Below are positions 1 through 7,800 of a stretch of DNA of 56,631 nucleotides, piece by piece. This DNA is from Isachenkonia alkalipeptolytica (GTDB lineage Bacteria > Bacillota > Clostridia > Peptostreptococcales > T1SED10-28): NCBI RefSeq assembly GCF_009910325.1, contig NZ_SUMG01000016.1, forward strand, positions 1 to 56,631. The letters run 5' to 3'. The notes under the pieces are model-generated. The model was not told the DNA's origin and made no database searches. It saw nothing but the letters and a program-made list of their open reading frames with translations. The position numbers were made by a program, and so were the translations under genes. The number at the start of each line of letters is the position of its first letter. Within the stretch, counting starts at the first letter, position 1.

Positions 1-137
1 AGTTTATTAAGGTTACCCAAAAACATTATACCTTGGTAATTTCTGTATTTTACAAAATCACGATTACCGCCAGCAATCTGGTGCTTATGTTTTAACTATT
101 TAAGGACATTTTCTAAAAGGGTTGACACTTTCCCCAT
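1..137 (-). other. Unrecognised short reading frame with strong ribosome site, cut by TAG; continues past window edge
   Basis: On the minus strand an AGGAGG at 144-149 stands seven bases ahead of an ATG at 135-137. The frame reads MGKVSTLLENVLK, then TAG at 96-98, and stays open from there to the window edge (LKHKHQIAGGNRDFVKY and more). I do not recognise the sequence. It may be the 5' end of a decayed gene (for example a transposase) downstream of the flippase gene, or a chance frame. Nothing else is visible in this gap. Confidence 0.25.
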
Positions 138-165
138 AAAAAAACCTCCTATTTTCAATATTTCC

Positions 166-1782
166 CTATCTTTTTCCTCTCATCAGCCCGAAACGATTGA
201 GAATTTTAAAGAGCTTATCCCCCTTGGGAATCAGGTCAAAGTCTTCTTTTCCAACGGCCCGGGTAAGCATCAGCATCAAAAGGTACACCCCGCCGCCGAT
301 GGGAATGGCGATGATAGTGGACAGGGAATTTCCCAGGACCCCAAGAAGCATACGATGAACCATAAGTACCACCGCCCCCATGGTGGCGGCGGCGAGGATT
401 GGTCGCATGGCAATTTTTCGAAAACTGATTATTGCCCGGGTTTCCCGTTTGACCGCATACAGGTTTAAGCTGAAGGCGATGGCGTAGGCCATTACCGTAC
501 CGATGGCGGCCCCCCGCACATTGATGGCAGGAATCCCCGTTAGGATATAGGTGATGATCAGCTTGAAAAAGGCGCCGATCAGTAAGTTTCTTACAGGGAT
601 ATGGGCTTTCCCCAGCCCCTGAAGGATGCCTGTCAGAACCTGAACCTGGGTTAAAAAGATCACCGCCGGGGCCAGGGCAAAGAGCACCTGGCCTGCGGAG
701 GCGGGCTCATTGGGGTACAGCAGGGACATAATCGGCCCGGCCAGTACCAACAGTCCGATGCTTGCGGGCAGCCCCATTAAAAACCCTACCCGGATGGCGG
801 ACTGGGTGTCGGCTTTCACGCCGTCGTAGTCCTCCCGGGTAAAGGCTTCGGAAATCACCGGCACCAGACTTACGGCTATGGCCACGGTGAGCACCTGGGG
901 AAGATTGATCAGGGTGTTGGCCATCCCCTGGAGCTGACCGTAAAGGCTGTTGGCTTCCAAATAGGTAAATCCGATATCCTGGAGACGGCGGACCACCAAA
1001 AACGTATCGAACATATTGATCATCGGCACCACCGAGGCCCCGATGGCAATGGGCACCGCTACTTTTAAGAGCTTTCGAATAATGTTCTGTACGGAATCCG
1101 GCTGGATCCGTACCCCTTCGGAAAAACCGCGGACAATCTTCGGCTTTCGCTTTAGATAAATCCTTGCCATGGCCAGGGTTCCCGCAATGGCCCCGGCACC
1201 GGCGCCGAAGGAGGCGGCGGCAGCGGCGTATTTCACATCGGCGGCGACGACGTAGATGATGATCACCGCCAGGGTAAGTCCCAGAGTCACCCGGGCGGCC
1301 TGCTCCACGATTTGGGAGATGGCCGTGGGCTTCATCTCCTTCATCCCCTGGAAATAGCCTCGAAAGGCCGCCAGGATCGAGACAAAAAAGATCGCCGGGG
1401 ACATGGCCAGAACGGCGAAATAGGCATTGGGATTGCTGAAAAAGGTGTTGGCCAAAAATCCGGCAAACACGGCGATAATCAGCATCCCCGCAGCCCCTAG
1501 TCCGAAGAGCAGGCGAAAGGATACTTTAAAGACCTTATGGGCTCCCCGAAAGTCTCCCTGGGCCCGTTTTTCCGCCACCAGTTTCGAGATGGCCGTGGGA
1601 AATCCCGCGGCGGTAAAGGCGAGCAAAAAGTTGTAAATGGTATAGCCCACCTGATAATATCCCATTCCGTCGGAGCCGATGATGTTTCCCAGGGGGATTC
1701 GAAAGAAGGCCCCTAGGACCTTCACCAGCATACCGGCGGCGCCAAGCACCGCCGCTCCTTTTAAAAATGTATCTTGTTTCAT
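166..1782 (-). CDS. SpoVB/MurJ-like polysaccharide (lipid) flippase, YabM type
   Basis: Polytopic membrane protein of 538 residues of the MOP superfamily (SpoVB/YabM/MurJ-like). Family members flip lipid-linked cell-wall or polysaccharide precursors across the membrane. The N-terminus (FLKGAAVLGAAGMLVKVLGA, then RIPLGNIIGSDGMGYYQ) is typical of the Firmicute SpoVB/YabM branch, and about 14 hydrophobic segments follow. The start has an AGGAGG 12 bases upstream. It lies downstream of the PpiC lipoprotein gene; in B. subtilis yabM holds the matching place after mfd-spoVT, which supports YabM rather than a true SpoVB. Its stop is TAG. Substrate cannot be read from the sequence. Confidence 0.85.
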   Translation of the reverse strand: MKQDTFLKGAAVLGAAGMLVKVLGAFFRIPLGNIIGSDGMGYYQVGYTIYNFLLAFTAAGFPTAISKLVAEKRAQGDFRGAHKVFKVSFRLLFGLGAAGMLIIAVFAGFLANTFFSNPNAYFAVLAMSPAIFFVSILAAFRGYFQGMKEMKPTAISQIVEQAARVTLGLTLAVIIIYVVAADVKYAAAAASFGAGAGAIAGTLAMARIYLKRKPKIVRGFSEGVRIQPDSVQNIIRKLLKVAVPIAIGASVVPMINMFDTFLVVRRLQDIGFTYLEANSLYGQLQGMANTLINLPQVLTVAIAVSLVPVISEAFTREDYDGVKADTQSAIRVGFLMGLPASIGLLVLAGPIMSLLYPNEPASAGQVLFALAPAVIFLTQVQVLTGILQGLGKAHIPVRNLLIGAFFKLIITYILTGIPAINVRGAAIGTVMAYAIAFSLNLYAVKRETRAIISFRKIAMRPILAAATMGAVVLMVHRMLLGVLGNSLSTIIAIPIGGGVYLLMLMLTRAVGKEDFDLIPKGDKLFKILNRFGLMRGKR

Positions 1783-1808
1783 GGCACTATAAGACCTCCT
1801 ATAAGACC

Positions 1809-1859
1809 GAAGTAGCCCTTGGGCTACTTCCGTTCTTAAACCCGGTGCATACTGGGTTT
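1809..1859 (-). other. Two hairpins between PpiC and flippase genes
   Basis: A perfect 10-bp palindrome (arms GAAGTAGCCC / GGGCTACTTC, 1809-1830) and a second stem (AAACCC / GGGTTT, 1838-1859) fill the 90-bp gap. Neither is followed by a T-run on the minus strand, so these look like mRNA-processing or stabilising structures rather than a terminator. Confidence 0.4.
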
Positions 1860-1872
1860 ACCGCTGCTAAAT

Positions 1873-2814
1873 TTACAGCTCCTCGGTTCGCTCGATATCC
1901 GCTTCTTCAAACAGCTGACTCATATGGTTTTGGAAGCGCTGACTGCCGATATGGCTTCGGATATTTTCTCTGGCTTCCTCCAGGGATTCACTTTCTTCAA
2001 TACGGTCTTCCACTAGAATGATGTGGTAGCCGAATTGGGTTTCCACCGGTTCTTCGGATACCTCCCCCACTTCTTGGGAAAAGGCGGCTTCCTCAAAGGG
2101 ACCTACCATCTCCCCTCTTCCAAAATAGCCGAGATCTCCGCCCCCGGCGGCGGATCCGTCGGTGGAGTACTCCGTCGCTAAGGCTTCAAAGGATTCTCCC
2201 TCTTGGATACGGTCAATCAGTTCTTGGGCCAGGTCCTCTTCCTCCACAAGAATGTGTCGGGCCTGAACTTCATCGGTTTCAAACACCTCGCTGTTTTCTT
2301 CATAGAAGTCTTCGATTTCCTGCTCCGTTACTTCATTTTCACTGAGGTACCATTCCTGGTACTTCTCGGCGTAAAGCTCTTTTTCAATCTGTTCCCGAAG
2401 GAAGGCTTCATCCAGGGTACCCTCTTCCAGAAGGGCCTGCATGTCGGGATCCTCCAGGTAAGGGTCCAGGGCCTCATCAACTTCTTCGTCGGATAGGGAA
2501 ATGCCTTCTTCCTGGGCTCTTTGCATTACCAGACGCTCCAGAATCAGAATCTGGGATACTTCCTGCTTTAAGGCCTCCAGCACGGTTTCTCCACTCTCGA
2601 TGGTCATCTCCCATACATCTTCTCCAAACTCGGCCTCATAGCCTATCTGATACATGGCCAGCACCTTGTCAAACTTCTCCCGGGAGATTTCCTCCCCATT
2701 GACTACGGCAATGGCTTCCTCGTTCATTTCTTCCTCCTGATCATTCCCACAGGCGGTTAAGGCAAATACTGTCAAAAGCGCTAACAGCAGCACCCCGATT
2801 TTTAACTTTTTCAT
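1873..2814 (-). CDS. prsA: Lipoprotein peptidyl-prolyl isomerase (PrsA/PpiC foldase)
   Basis: Predicted membrane-anchored extracellular foldase of 313 residues. It starts with a lipoprotein signal peptide ending in the lipobox LTAC (Cys22). A SurA-like N-terminal helical region follows (about 35-170), then a parvulin/PpiC domain (about 180-280) with the family signatures ARHILVEEE, GGDLGYFGRGEMV and FGYHIILVEDR. It would catalyse proline isomerisation and help fold secreted proteins. The mature chain is very acidic, which fits an exported protein of a salt- or alkali-adapted cell. The gene sits between the IscB element and the flippase gene; in B. subtilis spoVT occupies this place. PrsA is the best family name; other PpiC lipoproteins are possible. 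Confidence 0.85.
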   Translation of the reverse strand: MKKLKIGVLLLALLTVFALTACGNDQEEEMNEEAIAVVNGEEISREKFDKVLAMYQIGYEAEFGEDVWEMTIESGETVLEALKQEVSQILILERLVMQRAQEEGISLSDEEVDEALDPYLEDPDMQALLEEGTLDEAFLREQIEKELYAEKYQEWYLSENEVTEQEIEDFYEENSEVFETDEVQARHILVEEEDLAQELIDRIQEGESFEALATEYSTDGSAAGGGDLGYFGRGEMVGPFEEAAFSQEVGEVSEEPVETQFGYHIILVEDRIEESESLEEARENIRSHIGSQRFQNHMSQLFEEADIERTEEL

Positions 2815-2859
2815 AACCTTCCCCCTTAATTCTTGGCTTTTTCGTTTCTTCTCCTATTT

Positions 2860-2950
2860 TCCTTGCTTTTCTTGCTTTTCTTGCCTTTCTTAGCTTTCTT
2901 GATTTCTTAGCTTTCTTGCTTTTCTTAGCTTTCTTGCTTTTCTTAGCTTG
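2860..2950. repeat. Low-complexity pyrimidine tandem repeat upstream of the PpiC gene
   Basis: Degenerate repeats of TTAGCTTTCTTGC-like units run through this stretch. On the minus strand they would read as a Lys/Ala-rich frame, but that frame overlaps the PpiC start out of phase and is best seen as a by-product of the repeat. Confidence 0.6.
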
Positions 2951-3082
2951 CACATTCTGTCTCTTGCATTCCTTAAGTTTTAAATTCCGGTGTATTGCTT
3001 GATGGTTTATTTCTTGAACTCCATCCATTATACCGCAACTTTGCCTATTTAGAAAACCCTCTTTATAATGGATTCAAGAATA

Positions 3083-3102
3083 CTCGTGACTTTAGTCGTG
3101 AG
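3083..3102. repeat. End hairpin of the IscB element (iscB 3' side)
   Basis: Stem of eight pairs (two G-T) with loop TTTA at 3091-3094 on the plus strand. The iscB stop codon TAA is the complement of 3092-3094, inside the loop, so the last iscB codons (SSHD) are made of the hairpin itself. Confidence 0.7.
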
Positions 3103-4336
3103 ATGAATTGAATCGGTCTTGAATTGGTTTTGAATCAATCATTGCATTACTTCTTGCAGTAATTCTCTTGCAGTTTTTTAACTTTGGAGTCTTATAACCC
3201 TTTGGTGCTGTACTAAAATCTATCTTTGTTGCGTGAATGTCCATTAAAATAGCATAACCGGAAGTCATTCTTCCTTTAATAAAATACGTTTTTCCTAAGT
3301 AGGATACTTTGTCAAATTTTCTAAACCCTTGGATCTTACCCGTAGGAATTGATTGTTGGCTGCGAATCCCTTTGGTTTGCTGATAATCGCCAACACTTAC
3401 TCTTCTTTTAAACAAAACCTGTAGCCTGTCAAATGCAACGTATTTTCCTTGACCGGCAATAACCACAGCATCCATATAGTGTTCTTTTGGTAATCCTAAC
3501 AACTGTCTGTGCTCTTTGGTTATAAATCCAAAAGTTTCCCTTGCCTCCGGAATTCTTTTTAATAATTGCATTCTTATACTGTTCATTTGTGTAGCATGTT
3601 TTAGATCGCCTTTCTGTTTTCCGGATAACGTTATTTGTATAAGGTGTAAATGAACCTTGTCATGACAGCTTTTGCACAAGGTAATTAAGTTCTCCGGCTC
3701 ATCCGAGCCACCGTTTTTTCTAAATACAATATGATGCACTTCTAATCGTTGATTCCTAGACTTACCACTACAGTATTGACAGGTATGGTTATCTCTATGC
3801 AAAACATAGGCCTTGGCATTGGCATAACCATAGTTCACTCCGCGTTGGTATAATAACTTATTCTTTAATACCTCCGGGTTTTTCAGCGCATGAGAATCAA
3901 AGTTGGCGGTTTCTAACACCATGTTACTAATCGGTAATATGGACTGAACAAAATGAATTTCTTTCATATGCGCATGAAACTTACTGGTCATGGTTGGGGA
4001 AAAACGGTGTTTTTTAATGCTGTTTTTCCGATTCCTCCAACGGGGCTTACGGTATCTCGTTTTTCTGCTGCGTCGGGTTCGTCGATACTTGCCCCGTCTT
4101 GTCAGTTTTTCCGAAATATCATTTCGAAGTGTTATTTCTGATACATAGACCACTTTGGATTTTTCAGTAACTGCAGCGACACCCACCTTAGAACTACCGG
4201 TATCCATACCAAGGGTAATGTCTTGAATATAAGAGCTTGTGTTGTATAACAATTGGATGGTAAAGGGTGTTTTTGACTTGACTTTTGCTTTGCCTTGTTT
4301 TAGTAACAACCTGGCGATTACATTATGGCAAGGCAT
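3092..4336 (-). CDS. iscB: IscB RNA-guided HNH/RuvC endonuclease; ancestral start lost behind an amber codon
   Basis: IscB is the transposon-encoded ancestor of Cas9: it uses an omega-RNA to find and cut DNA. The 414 residues from the first open ATG carry RuvC-I (GMDTG, Asp45), an Arg-rich bridge helix (about 79-111), RuvC-II (VLETANFD, Glu142), an HNH domain with zinc cysteines (Cys186, Cys189, Cys221, Cys224; HH at 201-202; Asn216) and RuvC-III (HYMDA, Asp289), so both nuclease sites look intact. The start used here is the Met of the PLMP motif and has no ribosome site of its own. The true family start lies 36 bases upstream (ATG 4370-4372, AGGAGG at 4379-4384) but reads M-V-TAG before VINQEKQPLMPCHN. 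The protein is therefore truncated by 12 residues, restarted, or untranslated. Stop is TAA. Confidence 0.85.
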   Translation of the reverse strand: MPCHNVIARLLLKQGKAKVKSKTPFTIQLLYNTSSYIQDITLGMDTGSSKVGVAAVTEKSKVVYVSEITLRNDISEKLTRRGKYRRTRRSRKTRYRKPRWRNRKNSIKKHRFSPTMTSKFHAHMKEIHFVQSILPISNMVLETANFDSHALKNPEVLKNKLLYQRGVNYGYANAKAYVLHRDNHTCQYCSGKSRNQRLEVHHIVFRKNGGSDEPENLITLCKSCHDKVHLHLIQITLSGKQKGDLKHATQMNSIRMQLLKRIPEARETFGFITKEHRQLLGLPKEHYMDAVVIAGQGKYVAFDRLQVLFKRRVSVGDYQQTKGIRSQQSIPTGKIQGFRKFDKVSYLGKTYFIKGRMTSGYAILMDIHATKIDFSTAPKGYKTPKLKNCKRITARSNAMIDSKPIQDRFNSSHD

Positions 4337-4372
4337 AAGCGGTTGTTTTTCTTGATTAATAACCTAAACCAT
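4337..4372 (-). other. Lost first 12 codons of iscB with in-frame TAG and good ribosome site
   Basis: Minus-strand AGGAGGT (4379-4385), a six-base spacer, ATG GTT TAG, then VINQEKQPL running straight into MPCHN of the open frame. In IscB proteins the chain normally begins with a short strand leading into PLMP, so these codons are clearly ancestral. Codon 3 (TAG, 4364-4366) is one base away from TAT or TAC; an aromatic residue there would restore a normal IscB N-terminus. Confidence 0.8.
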
Positions 4373-4660
4373 AATATAACCTCCTTAACAGGTAAATCCT
4401 CTACATAAACTGTAGGTAATGCGTATCCTTGTACTGTTACCACACAAGGAATCCGACTTCATCTCGACAATGATCACTAGGCTTTTTACGTATATATCAC
4501 CGAAGCGTTCCCTTAACTTCTACTTAAATATATACGATAGAGCAACGGTCTGATGCGTCAACCGAGGGTATCATAACCTAACAATCGTAGGGACTATTTC
4601 TAATCACTAAGTCTGGTGAACCAAGACTTTTAGAAGCCTACGACTTTAGTCGTGGGAGGT
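4373..4660 (-). ncRNA. Candidate omega-RNA of the IscB element
   Basis: The 290 bases upstream of iscB have no coding frame but several perfect stems: CTACA/TGTAG (4401-4415), TCCTTGT/ACAAGGA (4426-4450), a nine-pair stem CGTATATAT/ATATATACG (4489-4536), AAGTCT/AGACTT (4609-4629) and the end hairpin (4637-4656). IscB omega-RNAs are encoded exactly here, 5' of iscB and on the same strand, with the guide taken from DNA just outside the element. The guide would thus come from about 4657-4690. Precise RNA ends are not known. Confidence 0.65.
4637..4656. repeat. End hairpin of the IscB element (omega-RNA side)
   Basis: Eight-pair stem (one G-T) with loop TTTA at 4645-4648; same orientation and core (CGAC-TTTA-GTCG) as the hairpin at 3083-3102. 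Confidence 0.7.
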
Positions 4661-4823
4661 TCACTTTTCTCTCTAGGTAGCCTGTATTAAGAGGCCGCTC
4701 CAGTGGTCTTATCCAGCAAACCTATGCGGCGTTTAAGGCTGCAGCGGCTATGCATGCAGTTTCTAATTGCGCAGCTATACTCCTTTGCAGTACATACTCC
4801 CGCATTACCTCTGCATGCACTAC
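4661..4823. other. Repeat-rich spacer between mfd stop and IscB element
   Basis: The stretch carries degenerate copies of a GCATGCAG-like word, including an inverted pair at 4751-4759 and 4811-4819. Reading mfd past its TAG stop (4824-4826) gives an open frame of about 33 more codons to TAG at 4722-4724. No gene is recognised. If the omega-RNA guide follows the family rule, it comes from the low end of this stretch. Confidence 0.4.
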
Positions 4824-7800
4824 CTATGCCCGGGACTGTAAGGTTTCCAATATCTCCTGTAAATCCTTTAAGAGATCATAGGCACTTTTTTCCTTGGGTT
4901 TGTAGAGAAAATAAAAATCCTTCTGTCCGTGGAAGGTCAAAATCCACTTATAGCGGTGGAGCAGTTCTCCGATGGTTTCCGGGTTCAGCTTCGTATCCCG
5001 GCGGAATTTCAGCTTGATTCCCTTTTCTCCTCCGGTAATGCTCTCCAGGTTCAGCTCTTTGCCCAGGGCCTTTAAGTAGGCGATCAGCATCAAATGCCGG
5101 ACCACCATGGGCAGGTCACCGAAACGGTCCTCCACTTCCTCTTCAATGGAATAGAGATGATCTAAGTTTTCGATGAAGACGATTTTTTTATAGATCTCAA
5201 TTTTATGTCCTTCGTTTTGAATGTAATCCTTGGGAATATAGGCATCCACAGGGATTTCGATCAGGGTTTCCGGCTTCTCGATCACCGGGGCCTCCCCTTT
5301 TTGCTTCGTCAGGGCCTCGGAGAGCATTTTCACATAGAGGTCGTACCCCACAGCAGCGATATGGCCGTGCTGCTGGGCCCCCAGGATATTCCCGGCCCCC
5401 CGGATTTCCAGATCCCGCATGGCGATTTTAAAGCCGGAGCCGAACTCCGTAAACTCCTTAACCGCCTTCAGCCGTTTGTCCGCCACCTCCGAGAGGATTT
5501 TATTCCGCTCATACATCAAATAGGCATAGCCCTGTTTGTTGGTCCGGCCCACCCGGCCCCGTAGCTGATAGAGCTGGGAGAGCCCCAGGCGGTCGGCGTT
5601 TTTGATGATAATGGTGTTGACGTTTTGAATATCCAGGCCGGTTTCGATAATGGTGGTGCATACCAGGACGTCGATCTCTCCGTGGTAATAGGCCATCATC
5701 AGTTTTTCCAGCTTTCCCTCGGCCATCTGACCGTGGGCCACTTCCACCCGGGCCTCGGGGATCAGCTCCTGGACTTTTCTCGCCTCGGAGTGAATGGTAT
5801 CCACCCGGTTGTAAACCACATAGACCTGGCCCTCCCGCTCTAACTCCCTCGACACCGCATCGGCGGTTAGGGATTCGTTCTCCGGGGTGACGTAGGTCTC
5901 CACCGGGGAGCGCTCCTCCGGCGGGTCTTCAATCACACTGATGTCCCGGATGCCGATCATGGACATATGCAAGGTCCGGGGGATCGGCGTAGCGGTCAGG
6001 GTCAGCACGTCCACGTTTTCCTTCAGGCTTTTCAGCTTCTCCTTGTGTTTGACCCCGAAGCGCTGCTCCTCGTCCACTACGAGGAGGCCCAAATCCTTAA
6101 ATCGTAAATCCTTGGATAAAATCCGGTGAGTGCCCACCACCAGGTCCACGGTCCCCGCCCGAAGATCCTCCAGGATTTTCTTTTGCTCCTTGGCACTTTT
6201 GAATCGGCTGAGCATCTCCACTTTCACGGGGAAGGTTTCGAAACGTTCCTTGAAGTTATTAAAATGCTGTTGGGCCAGGATCGTGGTGGGCACCAGAAAG
6301 GCCACCTGTTTTCCGTCCAGCACCGTTTTAAAGGCGGCCCGGATCGCCACTTCGGTTTTCCCGTAGCCCACATCGCCGCAGAGCAGGCGGTCCATGGGCC
6401 GTTCCCGTTCCATGTCCCGTTTTACCTCTTCGATGGACTTTAACTGGTCCGGGGTCTCCTCATAGGGAAAAAGGTCCTCGAACTGCTGCTGCCACTGGGA
6501 GTCCTTGGAGAAACTGTAACCCTTGGCCTCCTCCCGTTTGGCGTAGAGCTCAATTAAGTCCTCGGCAATATCCTCTACGGCCCGCTGTACTTTCTTTTTC
6601 TGCTTCGTCCATTCGGCCCCGCCGAGTTTGCTGAGCTTCGGCGGCTTATCATCGTCCCCGACGTACTTTTGAATCAGGTGCATCTGATCCGTGGGAACGT
6701 ATAAATGATCGGTGCCGATGTATTTGATTTTCAAATAATCCTTTTTCACCCCGGCCACGTCCAGCTCCTCAATGCCCAGGTATTTTCCTACCCCGTGGTT
6801 TTCATGGACCACGTAGTCCCCCACGTTCAGGTCCACATAGCTTTTTAGGGTTTCCGTGTCGCTGTCCCGGCGCTTTTTCGTCTTCTTCTTCTGTTTATGG
6901 ACCCCGTAGATCTCCAGGTCCGTAAGAATCATGTATTTGTGATCCAGGTATTCAAATCCCCGGCTGACACTGCCTTCCAGGATGATCACTTCCCCGGTTT
7001 GGATGTCTCCCCGGGGGGATACGGCAAATTCCCCGAAGACCCCCCGCTCCCGGAGGAGATCCAGGAGCCTTAGGGCCCGGTCCTTGCTTCCCGGTAGCAG
7101 CAGGGTTTTATACCCTTTTTGCCTAAGACGGATGATCTCTTTTACCAGGCGCTCCATTTGGCCGGCGAAGGAGGGGGCTTGGCGGGTGATGAAGTTCACA
7201 ATGCTTTTCGGGTTAAAATCCCGGTGGACCTTGGGCAGCAAGCTGTAGTTTACCAAAGAGAAGCTTTGCAGGCGCTCTAAGATTTCCGGGTACTGAAATA
7301 ACAGCTCCCCCTGCTTCGGAAGAACTTCGCCTTTTTCGAGAAGATTTTGAAAACTTTCCGCGAATTCCGTAGTCCGGCCGGTGCTCCGGTCCCGAAGACG
7401 GTTGGGCTCATCTAAGATCACCAGGGCGTCCTGGTCGAGATAATCCAGCAGGCAGCAGGGATGGTCGTAGATGTAGGGAAGGTACTCCCGAAGTCCGGAG
7501 ACGTCCTGTTGATTTTCCAGTCGATCCACCAGATGCAGGGTTTTTTCTTCCAGGTTTTCAAAGGCGTCTTCTCCTAAGGGTTTTTTCATCCTCTGAAGAT
7601 CCTTTTTCAATCTCTCCCCCACCGCCGACAGGTTCTCCCGCTCCACTAGCAGGGTATCCGCCGGGTAAATGGTGATCTTTTCCACCTTGTCCACGGACTT
7701 TTGGGTCCCCCGGTCGAAGGACCGGATGGAGTCCACTTCGTCGTCAAAGAGCTCAATTCGGTAGGGATCCTCCTCGGACAGGGGATAGATATCGATGATC

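Larger units (their letters stand above)
3083..4656 (-). mobile_element. IscB element of IS200/IS605 type without a TnpA transposase
   Basis: The unit holds one gene (iscB) and a structured upstream region, bounded by two hairpins of near-identical sequence in the same orientation: 3083-3102 (arms CTCGTGAC / GTCGTGAG) and 4637-4656 (arms CCTACGAC / GTCGTGGG), both with loop TTTA. Such subterminal imperfect hairpins are the ends recognised by TnpA in IS200/IS605 elements. No tnpA lies in the window, so mobility would need a transposase in trans. It is inserted between mfd and the PpiC gene. Exact cleavage points are not resolved; the hairpins give minimal bounds. Confidence 0.75.

Noticed and set aside
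2741-3028. Lysine-rich basic protein upstream of the PpiC gene
   Set aside because: Low-complexity repeat frame that overlaps the PpiC start out of phase; no ribosome site.
4364-4366. TAG reassigned to an amino acid in this organism
   Set aside because: TAG ends mfd, pth, purR, the DUF58 gene, the VTT gene and the M20 peptidase gene at normal lengths, and several further TAGs follow purR at once.
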